Positions 24,477 through 38,760 of a stretch of DNA of 64,000 nucleotides are shown here, piece after piece. Origin of the DNA: Pseudomonas koreensis (GTDB lineage Bacteria > Pseudomonadota > Gammaproteobacteria > Pseudomonadales > Pseudomonadaceae). Numbering within the stretch: the stretch's first letter is position 1; each line of letters opens with the position of its first letter. The position numbers were made by a program, and so were the translations under genes. Below the pieces are notes generated by a model, which was not told the origin of the DNA, did no database searches, and worked only from the letters and a program-made list of their open reading frames with translations. Location: NCBI RefSeq assembly GCF_012986595.1, contig NZ_JAAQYM010000002.1:372001-436000 (forward strand), given 5' to 3'.

Positions 24477-25487
24477 TCAGGCGAGATTTTCGTCGGTGGC
24501 AGGCACGATCAGGATGCCGGCGCGCAAGCCGTTCTTGACCTTAGGATTAGGGAAAATGATCCGCGCGCCCTCTTCCTCGATGACCCAGCGGGTGTTGGCC
24601 AGATCTTCGGCCAGCAGATAACCCACATCCAATTCAGAAAAGTTCTCGATGTCCGCCGGCAGGTTCAGGCGGAAGGCATCGCTGTGCTTGATGATCTCCC
24701 GCGCGACGCTGAACAGCTGCAAACCGTCCAGGCCTTCTTCGGCCAGGTCCGGCTCATTGCCTTCGATGATCTGCTTCAGACGGGTTTCCAGAAGTGAAAC
24801 ATCCACTCCTTCGTTCTGCCCGAACGGCCGCGCCTTGCCCAGTTCCAGCGTAAAGGCCTCAGCACCGAGCTTGTCGTAGGTGTAGGCGCTGAACACGATT
24901 GACGGCTTGTTCTGCAGCAGCACCGCTTCCATACCGGCAGCACGCAGGCGTGCCAGTTCGCGGCGCGAATGCTGGCGACCTTCCTTCCACGGATACAGGG
25001 CGAATTGCTCGATCTTCGAGCCACGAATCGCCGTGTGCAGGTCGTAGTGCAGGCGCTGACGGTCCGGCAGGCTGAAGAAGCTCGCCGCCAGGCGTTCCAG
25101 CTCACAGGCGCGTATGGCTTCAGAACCGCTGGTTTGTTCATGACGGCCGTTGAAAAGCCGATTGACGTCCTGCTCGACGAAGCGTTCGCCCTTGCGAATC
25201 GCTTCCGGGTTGCCGAACAGGAACAGAATGCGTGCACGCGGTTTCAGATCGCCGCGAGCGATGTCATGCAGCAGCCGATCCAGCAATTCGATCGGCGCTG
25301 TTTCATTGCCGTGGATACCTGCCGACAGCAGCAGGTCCAGGCCATTGTCACGCGCTTCGGGTGGCCGGACTTCCAGCGCACCGTCGCTCAACCAGCGCAT
25401 GCGCACGCCTTCGACAGTCAGTTGAGTCTTCTCCGCCGGTTCGCGGCCGGCGAGGGTCAGTTCAAGCAGTTTGCCGAGGGCGAGCAT
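24477..25487 (-). CDS. aruE: Succinylglutamate desuccinylase (AstE/AruE)
   Basis: 336 residues. Zinc ligands are visible as H59 and E62 in GIHGNETAP and the histidine of DLHTAIRG. This M14-like peptidase hydrolyses N-succinylglutamate to glutamate and succinate, the last step of the arginine succinyltransferase route. It is the final gene of the aru operon, 13 bases after the small acidic protein gene, and begins at ATG 25487 with AGGAAA upstream. Confidence 0.93.
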   Translation of the reverse strand: MLALGKLLELTLAGREPAEKTQLTVEGVRMRWLSDGALEVRPPEARDNGLDLLLSAGIHGNETAPIELLDRLLHDIARGDLKPRARILFLFGNPEAIRKGERFVEQDVNRLFNGRHEQTSGSEAIRACELERLAASFFSLPDRQRLHYDLHTAIRGSKIEQFALYPWKEGRQHSRRELARLRAAGMEAVLLQNKPSIVFSAYTYDKLGAEAFTLELGKARPFGQNEGVDVSLLETRLKQIIEGNEPDLAEEGLDGLQLFSVAREIIKHSDAFRLNLPADIENFSELDVGYLLAEDLANTRWVIEEEGARIIFPNPKVKNGLRAGILIVPATDENLA

Positions 25488-25499
25488 ATAGCGGTTTCC

Positions 25500-25790
25500 T
25501 TAGTGGTCGTGGTTGCAATCCGGGCCGTGCACGTGGTCTTCGTCGTCGCCGACGTCAGCCGGTTCCATTTCCAGTTGCAGGCTTACCAGATTAGTTGCCA
25601 ATGGGCGCAGCAGCAGGTTGGCGTACTCTTCGTCACCCTCCTCGACGTCCACGCCGATCAGCAGCTGGCCGCGGCCGTCCTGCTGGATCCACAGCTCTTT
25701 GCCTTGCCACATGACCGCGACGCGGGTGCACGAGGTTTGCAGTTGCGTGCCGTCGGTGTCTTCAAGGATCAGCTGCAGGGAATCGCTCAT
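25500..25790 (-). CDS. Small acidic protein of the aru operon (96 aa)
   Basis: From ATG 25790 the protein is acidic with a beta-rich core (LQLILEDTDGTQLQTS, VAVMWQGKELWIQQ) and a metal-binding-like tail ending HVHGPDCNHDH. No membrane segment. A gene of similar size sits in the same place between aruB and aruE in P. aeruginosa, so it is a conserved part of the operon. The tail could bind zinc and serve the zinc enzyme AruE downstream; that is inference. Confidence 0.7.
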   Translation of the reverse strand: MSDSLQLILEDTDGTQLQTSCTRVAVMWQGKELWIQQDGRGQLLIGVDVEEGDEEYANLLLRPLATNLVSLQLEMEPADVGDDEDHVHGPDCNHDH

Positions 25791-25847
25791 GTTTTTACTC
25801 TCTTGGTGAGACAAGCCGCGCGGCGCGCTCAGGCGCAGCGCCGGCCA

Positions 25848-27194
25848 TCAATTGATCTGGAATGGATAAACCGCGCCCAGTTTAAGGATTTGCGTCAGTT
25901 CATCCAGTGCCGTCCGGCATTCAAGCAGCAACTGCGGGTCCGCCAGATCGCTTTCGCTCAGGCGGTCGCGGTAGTGCTTTTCAACCCATGCGGTCAACGA
26001 ACCGTACAACGGCGCGGTCATGATAACCCCTGGGTTGACCGCCGCCAGCTCGGTTTCGTTGAGCGCGACGCGCAGTCGCAGGCACGCCGGGCCACCGCCG
26101 TTCTGCATGCTTTGCTTGAGGTCGAAGACTTTCACTTCGCGGATCAGGCCGCCGGAGCTGGTCAGACTTTGCAGATAAGCCCACACACGCTCGTTGCCAC
26201 GGCACTCTTCCGGCACGATCAACAGCATCGCCCCGTCAGGCCGCGACAGCAACTGGCTGTTGAACAGGTAGGAACGTACGGCGTCGTCGACGGTGACCGC
26301 CGAACGCGGTACGCAGATCGCCTGGAACTTGCCGCCGACCTTGGCCAGCTTGCCCTGCAGCTCGGCGAGCATCTGCTCGGTGTCGAGGAACGCGTCCTCG
26401 TGATAGAACAGCACCTCGCCGTTACCCACCGCGATCACGTCGTTGTGGAACACGCCCTGATCGATCACCGCCGGGTTCTGCTGAGCGTAAACCACGCCCT
26501 CGTCACGCAGACCGTGCAGACGCGCCACCGCTTGCGACGCTTCCAGGGTCTGGCGCGCCGGGTATTTCTGCGGCGCCGGGTAACGGGTGTCGAACGCACT
26601 GCGACCGAACACGAAGAACTCGACACCGGCCTCGCCATACTCACGGCAGAAACGCGTGTGGTTGGCCGCGCCTTCGTCGCCGAACTGCGCCACCGCCGGC
26701 AAGGCGGCGTGGTGAGCGAAGTGCTGCTGATCAGCGAACATCGCGCCGAGCACGCGGCTGGTGGTCGGGTGCTCGATGCTGCGGTGGTATTTGCAGTTGA
26801 GGTTGGCGGCGGTGAAATGCACGCGACCGTCAGCGGTGTCGGCACTCGGGCTGACGGTGGCAGCGTTGGCTACCCACATGCTCGACGCCGAGCAACTGGC
26901 AACCAGCAACGGCATCGCTTCCTTGGCGGCGCGCTCGATCACTTGCGCGTCGGTGCCGCTGAAACCCAGACGGCGCAAAGCGGCCACGTCCGGACGTTCC
27001 TGTGGCGCCAGCACGCCTTGCTGAAAGCCCATTTCCATCAGCGCTTTCATCTTCGCCAGACCTTGCAGCGCCGCTTCCTTCGGGTTCGAAGACTGCTGGC
27101 TGTTGCTCTGGGACGCAACGTTGCCGTAGGACAGACCACCGTAGTTATGGGTCGGCCCCACTAGACCGTCAAAATTGACTTCATAGGATTTCAT
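25848..27194 (-). CDS. aruB: N-succinylarginine dihydrolase (AstB/AruB)
   Basis: 448 residues from ATG 27194 (the longer frame is unsupported). The start [20 protein letters not shown] is the family hallmark. The catalytic cysteine lies in [11 protein letters not shown] near residue 366, with the amidinotransferase-fold histidines (one in [13 protein letters not shown], one in VFHNDV). It converts succinylarginine to succinylornithine, CO2 and ammonia. A REP element separates it from aruD. Confidence 0.95.
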   Translation of the reverse strand: MKSYEVNFDGLVGPTHNYGGLSYGNVASQSNSQQSSNPKEAALQGLAKMKALMEMGFQQGVLAPQERPDVAALRRLGFSGTDAQVIERAAKEAMPLLVASCSASSMWVANAATVSPSADTADGRVHFTAANLNCKYHRSIEHPTTSRVLGAMFADQQHFAHHAALPAVAQFGDEGAANHTRFCREYGEAGVEFFVFGRSAFDTRYPAPQKYPARQTLEASQAVARLHGLRDEGVVYAQQNPAVIDQGVFHNDVIAVGNGEVLFYHEDAFLDTEQMLAELQGKLAKVGGKFQAICVPRSAVTVDDAVRSYLFNSQLLSRPDGAMLLIVPEECRGNERVWAYLQSLTSSGGLIREVKVFDLKQSMQNGGGPACLRLRVALNETELAAVNPGVIMTAPLYGSLTAWVEKHYRDRLSESDLADPQLLLECRTALDELTQILKLGAVYPFQIN

Positions 27195-27260
27195 CAGCGA
27201 GGCTCCACGAGAATCTGTTGTTATAGGCTTCAAGTAACAATTCAGTCAGACCGCGTCGCG

Positions 27261-27356
27261 GCTATCGCGAGCAGGCTCACTCCTACAGGTTTAGCGGTGA
27301 ACACAGATGTTGTGTGCGACACAATTCCTGTAGGAGTGAGCCTGCTCGCGATGGCC
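27261..27356. repeat. REP doublet, copy B, inside the aru operon
   Basis: Inverted REP units of about 28 bp flank a short spacer between the aruD stop and aruB start. It lies within a transcript, so it may form a stable hairpin that affects the relative mRNA levels of the two parts of the operon. Confidence 0.85.
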
Positions 27357-27357
27357 G

Positions 27358-29849
<2,492 letters not shown>

Positions 29850-29900
29850 GCTATCTCCTCAAACGGGCCGCCTTCGCCACCCGTGAAACTCGCTAAGGCG

Positions 29901-30920
29901 TTAAACCGCCACCAGGCGCACGCTGGCACCTTCGCCGACGCCCAGGGCTTCGGCTGCTTCCAGATCCAGGGTCACCGGTTTACCCGGCGCGTAATCCAGC
30001 TCCAGCAACACCGCGCGGTAGTCCTGCAACTGCGCGTTGGCCACCAGATACTGGCGCCCGGCGCCTTTGACCGGCTCGCCGATCTTCACCGGCACCACAC
30101 GGCTCTGGGCGATCGAACGGATCCCCGAAACACGTGCATGCAGGGTCGGGCCGCCGTCGAAAATATCGATGTAGTGATCGGTCTCGAAGCCTTCGCGCAT
30201 CAGGATGTCGAAGGTGATCTGCGCACGCGGGTGCACCTGGCCCATCGCTTCTTGAGCGGAATCCGGCAGCAGCGGCACGTAGATCGGGTAATGCGGCATC
30301 AGTTCGGCAAGGAACGTGCGGCTCTTCAGCCCACACAGGCGCTCGGCCTCGGCGTAGTTGAGGTCGAAGAAGTTGCGGCCGATGGCGTCCCAGAACGGCG
30401 AGTCGCCATTCTCGTCGCTGTAGCCGACGATCTCGGTTACCACCGAATCAGCGAAACGCTCCGGGTGGCTGGCGACGAACAGCAGACGGCCACGGGAGTT
30501 GAGCTCGGACCACGGCGAACCCACCAACTCGCGCTGCACGTAGAAACTGGTCAGCAAGCTGTTGCCGGTCAGGTCGTGGCACTGCGAAAGCACGTGGATC
30601 TTGTTGTGGATCTTCAGCTCGCGGGACGCGTGGACGAAGGTCTCGTTGCGGAAGCTGTAGAACGGCTCCGAATAACCGGCCGAGGCAACGATGGCCGAGC
30701 AACCGACCAGTTTGCCGGTGGCGGTGTCTTCAAGGACGAAGAAGTAGCTCTCCTCGCCATTGAAGCTCACTTCGGCGGCAAACGAGGCTTCGCTTGCGGC
30801 GATCTTGTCGCTCAGACGTTCCACGTCATCCGGCAAGGAAGTGACACCAATCGGACTGTCCGCAGCCAGACGCTGTACCTCGCCCAGATCAGCCATTTGC
30901 GCAGGGCGCATCACCAGCAT
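29901..30920 (-). CDS. aruF: Arginine/ornithine N-succinyltransferase, alpha subunit
   Basis: 339 residues, paralogue of aruG. It starts MLVMRPAQMADLGEVQRLAA and carries the matching motif YIDIFDGGPTLHARVSG. In Pseudomonas the alpha subunit together with AruG accepts arginine and ornithine. It lies 51 bases upstream of aruG. A REP doublet separates it from aruC. Confidence 0.95.
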   Translation of the reverse strand: MLVMRPAQMADLGEVQRLAADSPIGVTSLPDDVERLSDKIAASEASFAAEVSFNGEESYFFVLEDTATGKLVGCSAIVASAGYSEPFYSFRNETFVHASRELKIHNKIHVLSQCHDLTGNSLLTSFYVQRELVGSPWSELNSRGRLLFVASHPERFADSVVTEIVGYSDENGDSPFWDAIGRNFFDLNYAEAERLCGLKSRTFLAELMPHYPIYVPLLPDSAQEAMGQVHPRAQITFDILMREGFETDHYIDIFDGGPTLHARVSGIRSIAQSRVVPVKIGEPVKGAGRQYLVANAQLQDYRAVLLELDYAPGKPVTLDLEAAEALGVGEGASVRLVAV

Positions 30921-30970
30921 GGTGTCACTCCTTTCTCTTATAAAAATTTACTGAAAAAAACACCGGATAC

Positions 30971-31060
30971 TGTGGGAGCGAGCCTGCTCGCGAAAGCGGT
31001 CTATCTGTCAGCAAAAATGTTGACTGACACGCCCTCTTCGCGAGCAGGCTCGCTCCCACA
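30971..31060. repeat. REP doublet, copy C, between aruC and aruF
   Basis: Perfect outer arms (TGTGGGAGCGAGCCTGCTCG and complement) with a 40-base spacer. It is a second REP element inside the aru operon. Confidence 0.85.
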
Positions 31061-31125
31061 ATGGAACTCGCCCGGTATCAAAAATTGGGTTCGACGCCCG
31101 AAAAGCTCGGGCGTCGAAGGATCTA

Positions 31126-32445
<1,320 letters not shown>

Positions 32446-32469
32446 TTATAGCGCAAACCCCGGATTTTC

Positions 32470-32512
32470 CCGGGTTTACGGCAATGCGACATATAGCGTC
32501 GCAAAGGCGCAG
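32470..32512 (-). promoter_or_regulatory. Candidate ArgR box upstream of aruC
   Basis: On the minus strand TGTCGC-N8-AA (32491-32476) matches the published Pseudomonas ArgR half-site. A weaker half-site with CTGCGC lies 21 bases upstream, the expected phase. ArgR activates aru in the presence of arginine. Confidence 0.55.
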
Positions 32513-32655
32513 TTTAACTGGCGGCAAGGGTTTGCGTCAGACCTGCTGCTTTGTAACCCAAGACGATTTTTCAAGTGCGGTATATATGTACCGCACGCGG
32601 TCGACTTTCTCGGGTTCTCCTAGGGGGACTTTCCAATTCGACGGCTACTTCCTGA

Positions 32656-35600
32656 ATGAACAACGAAGCAATCGACTCCGACCCGTTCCACGACCTGAAA
32701 CCCGACACGCACTACTCGCCGCTGATCGATAGCATTCCGGACTGGTTACGCCAGTCCGCGCCCCACAGACGCTTGGCGCTGAGGATCAGCGCACCGCAAC
32801 TGCCAGCTTCGCTCAACGGCGCAACAGCGGACCAGCACGCCAGGATGAAAAAGCTGATCGCCCGACATGCAACCCGTCAAAACCGACTGGATGAGACCCT
32901 GGCCCGGCTGCAGAACCCCGGTGATTTCGCCGCGCCCTTGCTTGAAACCGCGATCCAGGACCGCTTCGGCCTGACGCTCGACGTTCGCCAGATCTGGCTG
33001 CGCCTGTACATCCCGACCCATCTGCCCTGGCTGCGCATGAAGTCGGGGGGCGCGCGCACCTGGAGCGTGTCGTTGCTGGACGCTGCCCTGCACAACTTCG
33101 AAACCTGCGAAACCCAACCGCAGGCCTTCGAATCAGACTCGAGCTACATAGCCGCACCGCATTGCAGCGACCAGTTCAGCACGCTGACGCACATTGCCGA
33201 CTCGATGCCCATCACCGGGTTTACCCAACTGTGCCGCGAACTGGACATCGGCCGGCAATACCGCGAGTACCTGGAAGACAACCTGGGTATCAGCAATCCG
33301 GTGGCGGCGGCGCTCCTTCGATCAAAAGCCCATGAGAGCCAGCGAGCCGCACTGGATGCCGCCCTGCACATGGCGCAGATGCAAAAACTGCTGAGCGCCG
33401 ACAGCCATCGGCAGATTCTCGACCGGCTCGATGATCGAGCCAGCTCCGACCTGCGCAGCTACGACCTGAGCCTGCTGAATGCCCGCCTCACCGGCCTGCT
33501 GTTGTTTGCTCCGGACCTGGAGAGCACGGCAGAAGTGCACAAAGTTGTCGCCTACCTGCCCGATGACCCGGCCCACCCGATCAAGGAATACCCTTCGTCT
33601 GCTGCGTTCGCCGAGGAGCTGACCCGACGTTTGCGCGAGCCGGACTATCAGATGTTCTTCAGTCGCTTCATTGATCATGCCGACCGCGGACAGTTTTTTG
33701 CGCAACTGAACAACCAGCTCGCGCCGCTGACCTGGCATGCCACACAGTCGGGGGATTCACGTCCGTCCTGGCGGGAACAGTCCAACCCGCGCCCGTCGCT
33801 GCGAATCAATGCCAGCGTCATTCCAGGCAACCTGCTGACTCACCTCTATCAACGCAAACTCGACAAGATTCTCAACGATGCGCGAGTCCTCGCGGTCTCC
33901 ACCGCCACCGTCGATCAGCAAGCACGCTGGGCGCTGTGGGATTCCTTCACTGAAATAGCCTCGACGCTGCTGAATATCGCCGCGTTCATTGCGCTGCCCT
34001 TCGTACCGTTCCTGGGCGAGCTGATGCTGGCGTACACCGCCTACCAATTGCTCGACGACACCTTTGAGGGCGTCATCGACTGGGCTGAAGGCCAAGGCCG
34101 GGAAGCCATCGGGCACTTCGTCGCAGTGGTTGATTCAGCGGTACAACTGGGCACCTTCGCCGTGGGAGGCACGATCGTTGCCGGCGAGCTGCGCGCGCAC
34201 CTGCCAAACGCCAGCCGCCAATTCTTCGAACGTTTCAATCCGGTGAAACGCCCCGACGGCGCCACTCGCTATTGGCTGCCGGATCTCGAGCCTTATGAAC
34301 AGTCGATCAAGCCTTCTGCCCAGGCCAAACCGGATGCACTAGGCCTGCATCAGCACCAGGGCAAAACACTGCTGCCCCTCGATGACAAGTGCTATGCCGT
34401 CACTCAGGACAGCCGCAACGGTCAATACCGTATCGAACATCCGAGCCGCCCCGAGGCTTATCAGCCGCGCCTGCAACACAACGACGCCGGAGCGTGGAAA
34501 ACCGAGCTCGATACCCCCCTGAGCTGGGACCAGGCCACCTTGCTGAGCCGTAGCGGGCCAGATGTCCAGCGCGTGCCTGTGACCCAACGCGATCGGTTGC
34601 TGCTGATCAGCGGCAGCGATGAAAACGCCCTGCGCAAAGCGCACGTCAACCAGGAGCGTCTGCCGCCCCTGTTCGACGACACGCTCAAACGCTTCAACAT
34701 TGATCAGGACATCCAGACCTTCATCGACCAGATGAACAGCGAACATCCGGACGAATACCTGCAAGCCGACCTTCGGACCCAGCTCGAACTGCTGCAGGAG
34801 AGCCGCCACTGGCCCAGAGGCCGAGGCCTGCGCCTGAGCGACGAGCTGGGTAACACACTCTGGCAAAGCAGCGCTCCCGAACTGCCCGTTCTAGAGTTGG
34901 TGGCGACCCGACTCGAGGGTGGCGACCTGCTGAAGACGCTGTTGACACTGTTGCCGGAAAGCGAAGCCAAGGCCTTGATGGGCGAACCGTTCGGTGCCCC
35001 GGCCCAGCGCCTGGAAGCCCGAACCCGGCGGCTGAGGCAGGCGTTGTCACAATTGGCGCGAGACCAACGCCAACACCTGTTCGATCAGCGCTATCGCCGA
35101 CTGGAACAGGGCGCCGATGCCCTGACGCAAAAAGTCATGGATGCCGACGCACTGCCACGCAGCGTTGCCCAGGCTCTGCTAGACGGTGCGACCGACACCG
35201 AGCGCCAGCAACTCAAGCGCGGCACGCTGTCACCGCGCCTGACCGAGCAGGCCGCGGAGGCCGGATTGCAGGTGCGCCTGACACGTGCCTACGAAGGCCT
35301 TGAACTGCAATCGAGCGCCGACAACGCCGACACGCAAATACTTGCACTGCACACGCTGGAGCAGTTGCCCGGCTGGTCTGGGCAACTGCGAATCGAAGTA
35401 CGCCACTATTCCCCCGACGGTGCACTGCTCGACAGCATCGGTGCCGCCGATGCACCGACGCGTAAAACCCTGGTGCTGCGCGCCGAGGGCGACCATCAGG
35501 CCTTTGACGATGCCGGGGCCGAGCTCAGCGGTGGCGAATCGTTTTACAACTGCCTGCTTCGGGCCATGCCTGACAGCGAGCGCTCAGCCTTGAATCTGCA

Positions 35601-37668
35601 CATCGGCGAGGGCGAGAAGCTCAGGCTGTCGATCAGGGATAACGCGCTGGGCCGCGATGCCCTGCGTCCGCTTCTGGCAAACAAGCCAACCTACAAACCC
35701 GCTTACGATCCCACTGTCATGCGTCTGCTAGGCGGCACCGACGGCTACAATTTCATGCCGCAAAACACGCCGACCCTGACGCAGCGAGCCGGCGCGCTGT
35801 TTCCTCAGTTATCGCCCGGCCAGCTCGAATCGTTCGTCGATCGATTGCAACGTCACCCCTCCGGTCCTCGGGCAGAACTCACCCGGATGATGAATCAACA
35901 CACGCAACTGCACAGCACCCTGAGCGCGTGGAGCGACGCGGTCCCGCAACAATTCCCGGTCACCGGGGTCGCGCTCACGCATGAGCAAATCGTCGTCCAG
36001 CGCTCCATCCGCCAGCGCCTCATGCACGACCTGATCAACCTCTGGCGCCTGCAGGAAACCATTCCGGACGCCGAGGAGTATTTCGTTGACTTCCGTTTTA
36101 TTCAGCCGGTCATTGGCGAGTTGCCCGTGCTCGACAGCGAATTTACCTGCGTCAGACAGCTCACCCTCGAAGGGCACCCGGCAACGCGCGGCGTCCATGA
36201 GTTTCTGCGCAGTTTCACCGGCTTGCAGCGCATGGCTTTACGCAATTTCAACCTGGGACGTCTGCCGGAAAACCTTGTGCAGTCCTCACAAATCCAGGAG
36301 CTGATACTCAGTGAATGCGCCATCACCCTCACCCAGGAAAGCCACGCCGTGCTGGCGAACCTGACACGACTGACCACCCTGGATCTGTTCAAGAACCCGC
36401 TGGGCCTGGCGCCAAACGTCGAACACATGCCGGACCTGAATTACATCGATGTGTCGGAAACCGGACTCTCCAGCCTTCCTGCCGGACTGCTGACCCGGCC
36501 GCATCTGCGTACCGCCCTGCTCAATGACAACGCCATCGAACACCTGCCCGCCGAACTCTTCGAACTGCCCTCAAAGGTTCAGGAAGGGATCGACGCCGGC
36601 GGCAATCCGCTCGCCGTCAGCGACATGGAGCGCATCAAACGACACTTTTCCAGCACGCAAGTCGATTTCGGTGTGTCGGCCGCCGGTACCGACATTCAGC
36701 GAGCACAGGCGCTGTACCCGCTGATGGATCAAGAAGAGGCCAGTCATTTTGTCTATCTGTTGCCGGGCAATCTGGCCGAAGGACGTCAGGAGCTGACACG
36801 CCTGGAAGCTGAACTCGCCACCCTTGAAAGCGACCTCGCAGCCTGGACGGCCGACGTCCCGGCGCTTTACCCGCGCAGCCAGCAACCGTTCACCGCCCAG
36901 GAGCTGCAAATTGAACATTTGAGTCGGGATGAATTCAGGCAGCAGTTATTGCGCTGCTGGCGCCGGGAGGTCGAGTCGGATGACTTCAGTGACTTGATGC
37001 ACCCGGGTTTCCAGTTGACTCTGGACACACAGGGGACCGGCCCACTGCCCCGGGTGAAAGCCGACTTCAGCCATGTATCGCTGATGTTCCTGGAAAGCAG
37101 CCACGGCCTTACCGGTGGCGTGTCGGGTTTTCTGGAAAGTTTCCCGAATCTGAAGGCTCTGACCCTGCGTCAGTTCGACCTGGACCACTTGCCTCCGGCC
37201 ATTTTCACCATGGGCAAATTACGCTCACTGAACCTGGCCGATTGCTCGATCAGCCTGTCGCATAACACTGCGCTGGAACTGGCACAAATGAGTCAGCTGG
37301 AATTCATCGATCTGAGCAACAACCCCTTGGCCCGTACCCCCGATGTCAGCCAGATGTCTCAGCTGTCCAGCCTGTTGCTCGGCAACACCGGCATCAGCGA
37401 GTTGCCCTCCGGATTACGCCAGCTCGAGCACTTGCAGATGGTGGATTTGAGCAACAACGAAATCGTCGACGTGCCCCACGATATTCTGGAGTGGCCACGG
37501 GAGTTCAGCGAAAACATCGACCTGCAAGGCAACCCGTTTTCGCAAGCGAGCCTGCAACTGCTGATCAGCTACTTCAGGCTGACCAGCGTTGATTTTGGTA
37601 TCGATGCCGTGATCGAGAACGCGGAACTGGAAGTGTCGTCCTCGGGAGAATCAGGCCCGGACGAGTAA
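32656..37668 (+). CDS. Giant DUF6543/dermonecrotic-type protein with two leucine-rich-repeat modules
   Basis: 1670 residues. Residues 60-560 resemble the N-terminal domain of Pseudomonas dermonecrotic-toxin-like (DUF6543) proteins, with a hydrophobic hairpin at about 430-510 (IAAFIALPFVPFLGELML). The middle (560-1080) is helical. The C-terminal 560 residues contain two homologous modules (about 1090-1355 and 1390-1655), each a helical lead (L-x-AW-x-x-x-VP), six or so leucine-rich repeats, and an end motif VDFGV or VDFGI. Family members often end in a NEL ubiquitin-ligase domain; none is visible here. It has no signal peptide and only a weak ribosome site (AGGGGG 32 bases upstream). Likely an effector for eukaryotic hosts or competitors; mechanism unknown. 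Confidence 0.7.
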   Translation: MNNEAIDSDPFHDLKPDTHYSPLIDSIPDWLRQSAPHRRLALRISAPQLPASLNGATADQHARMKKLIARHATRQNRLDETLARLQNPGDFAAPLLETAIQDRFGLTLDVRQIWLRLYIPTHLPWLRMKSGGARTWSVSLLDAALHNFETCETQPQAFESDSSYIAAPHCSDQFSTLTHIADSMPITGFTQLCRELDIGRQYREYLEDNLGISNPVAAALLRSKAHESQRAALDAALHMAQMQKLLSADSHRQILDRLDDRASSDLRSYDLSLLNARLTGLLLFAPDLESTAEVHKVVAYLPDDPAHPIKEYPSSAAFAEELTRRLREPDYQMFFSRFIDHADRGQFFAQLNNQLAPLTWHATQSGDSRPSWREQSNPRPSLRINASVIPGNLLTHLYQRKLDKILNDARVLAVSTATVDQQARWALWDSFTEIASTLLNIAAFIALPFVPFLGELMLAYTAYQLLDDTFEGVIDWAEGQGREAIGHFVAVVDSAVQLGTFAVGGTIVAGELRAHLPNASRQFFERFNPVKRPDGATRYWLPDLEPYEQSIKPSAQAKPDALGLHQHQGKTLLPLDDKCYAVTQDSRNGQYRIEHPSRPEAYQPRLQHNDAGAWKTELDTPLSWDQATLLSRSGPDVQRVPVTQRDRLLLISGSDENALRKAHVNQERLPPLFDDTLKRFNIDQDIQTFIDQMNSEHPDEYLQADLRTQLELLQESRHWPRGRGLRLSDELGNTLWQSSAPELPVLELVATRLEGGDLLKTLLTLLPESEAKALMGEPFGAPAQRLEARTRRLRQALSQLARDQRQHLFDQRYRRLEQGADALTQKVMDADALPRSVAQALLDGATDTERQQLKRGTLSPRLTEQAAEAGLQVRLTRAYEGLELQSSADNADTQILALHTLEQLPGWSGQLRIEVRHYSPDGALLDSIGAADAPTRKTLVLRAEGDHQAFDDAGAELSGGESFYNCLLRAMPDSERSALNLHIGEGEKLRLSIRDNALGRDALRPLLANKPTYKPAYDPTVMRLLGGTDGYNFMPQNTPTLTQRAGALFPQLSPGQLESFVDRLQRHPSGPRAELTRMMNQHTQLHSTLSAWSDAVPQQFPVTGVALTHEQIVVQRSIRQRLMHDLINLWRLQETIPDAEEYFVDFRFIQPVIGELPVLDSEFTCVRQLTLEGHPATRGVHEFLRSFTGLQRMALRNFNLGRLPENLVQSSQIQELILSECAITLTQESHAVLANLTRLTTLDLFKNPLGLAPNVEHMPDLNYIDVSETGLSSLPAGLLTRPHLRTALLNDNAIEHLPAELFELPSKVQEGIDAGGNPLAVSDMERIKRHFSSTQVDFGVSAAGTDIQRAQALYPLMDQEEASHFVYLLPGNLAEGRQELTRLEAELATLESDLAAWTADVPALYPRSQQPFTAQELQIEHLSRDEFRQQLLRCWRREVESDDFSDLMHPGFQLTLDTQGTGPLPRVKADFSHVSLMFLESSHGLTGGVSGFLESFPNLKALTLRQFDLDHLPPAIFTMGKLRSLNLADCSISLSHNTALELAQMSQLEFIDLSNNPLARTPDVSQMSQLSSLLLGNTGISELPSGLRQLEHLQMVDLSNNEIVDVPHDILEWPREFSENIDLQGNPFSQASLQLLISYFRLTSVDFGIDAVIENAELEVSSSGESGPDE

Positions 37669-37674
37669 CCCGAC

Positions 37675-38667
37675 TCAGCCGCGCTCGGGGGGCACCGACG
37701 ACAGCTCGAACGGACTGCTGCTGCGCCGCTGGTTGCGATCTTCCCGCGGCGTGGCGCCGAAGAAGTTGCGGTAGGCGCTGGAGAAATGCGGACCCGAAGA
37801 GAAACCGCAGGACAGGCCGATCTGGATGATCGACTTGCTGGTTTGCATCAACATCTGCCGGGCCTTGTTCAGACGCAGTTCCAGGTAATACTGGCTCGGC
37901 ACGCGGTTGAGGTATTGCTTGAAGATCCGCTCCAGTTGCCGACGGGACACGCACACATGCTGGGCGATTTCGTCGGTGGTCAGCGGTTCTTCGATGTTGG
38001 CTTCCATCAGCAGCACCGCCTGGGTGAGCTTCGGATGGCTGGAGCCGAGACGGTTCTGCAGCGGAATGCGCTGACGCTCGCCGCCCTCGCGGATGCGCTC
38101 GACCACCAGCTCTTCGGACACCGCACCGGCCAGTTCCGCACCGTGATCACGAGCCAGCACCGCCAACAGCAGGTCGAGCACCGACATGCCGCCACAGGCG
38201 GTCAACCGATCGCGGTCCCAATCGAACAGGTGACTGGTGGCGATGACTTTCGGGAAGCGCTCGGCGAAGTCATCCTGCCAACGCCAGTGCACCGCCGCAC
38301 GGTAACCATCGAGCAAACCGAGTTGCGCCAATGGATAGACACCGGCCGACAGACCGCCGATCACGCAACCGGCACGCACCAGCTGCTTGAGCGCACTGCT
38401 GAGCGCCGGGGCCAGGGTGGTCGGCGGCTCGTCAGCGAGCAGGAACAGTTTCTGGAAATTTTCCAGCTTGCCGGTCCAGGCCTCGCCCGGCAGTTGCCAG
38501 GCACCGTCGGCTGCGGCGTCTGTCACGGCTTCGGCCTGCAGGAACGACAGCTCGTAAACCACCTCCGGGTGCACCCGCTGAGCAACACGCAAGGCCTCCT
38601 CCGCCAGCGCCAGCGTCAGAGCTTTAGTGCTGGGCCAAATCAGGAAACCAATTCGATGGGCAGTCAT
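37675..38667 (-). CDS. argR: Arginine-responsive regulator ArgR (AraC/GlxA type)
   Basis: 330 residues, start MTAHRIGFLIWPSTKALTLA. The N-terminal DJ-1/PfpI-like domain (1-190) senses arginine; the C-terminal AraC helix-turn-helix pair (about 220-315, VSRRQLERIFKQYL and GFSSGPHFSSAYRNFFG) binds DNA. It nearly matches P. aeruginosa ArgR as I recall it. It activates aru and aot and represses arginine synthesis genes. It is the last gene of the aot operon and ends 6 bases from the convergent giant gene, with no terminator between them. Confidence 0.95.
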   Translation of the reverse strand: MTAHRIGFLIWPSTKALTLALAEEALRVAQRVHPEVVYELSFLQAEAVTDAAADGAWQLPGEAWTGKLENFQKLFLLADEPPTTLAPALSSALKQLVRAGCVIGGLSAGVYPLAQLGLLDGYRAAVHWRWQDDFAERFPKVIATSHLFDWDRDRLTACGGMSVLDLLLAVLARDHGAELAGAVSEELVVERIREGGERQRIPLQNRLGSSHPKLTQAVLLMEANIEEPLTTDEIAQHVCVSRRQLERIFKQYLNRVPSQYYLELRLNKARQMLMQTSKSIIQIGLSCGFSSGPHFSSAYRNFFGATPREDRNQRRSSSPFELSSVPPERG

Positions 38668-38760
38668 GGGCGGGCAATCCGAAACGAAGAACGGTGATGA
38701 AGGCATGGGCCAATGCTAGCCCGTAAATGAACGCAAATCTCGAAACCTGCGAAGCTCCCA

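Noticed and set aside
24969..27164. 731-codon frame antisense to aruE, the small acidic gene and aruB
   Set aside because: It crosses three well-supported genes and their spacers on the other strand, and its composition (Gln, Val, His, Arg) is typical of antisense frames.
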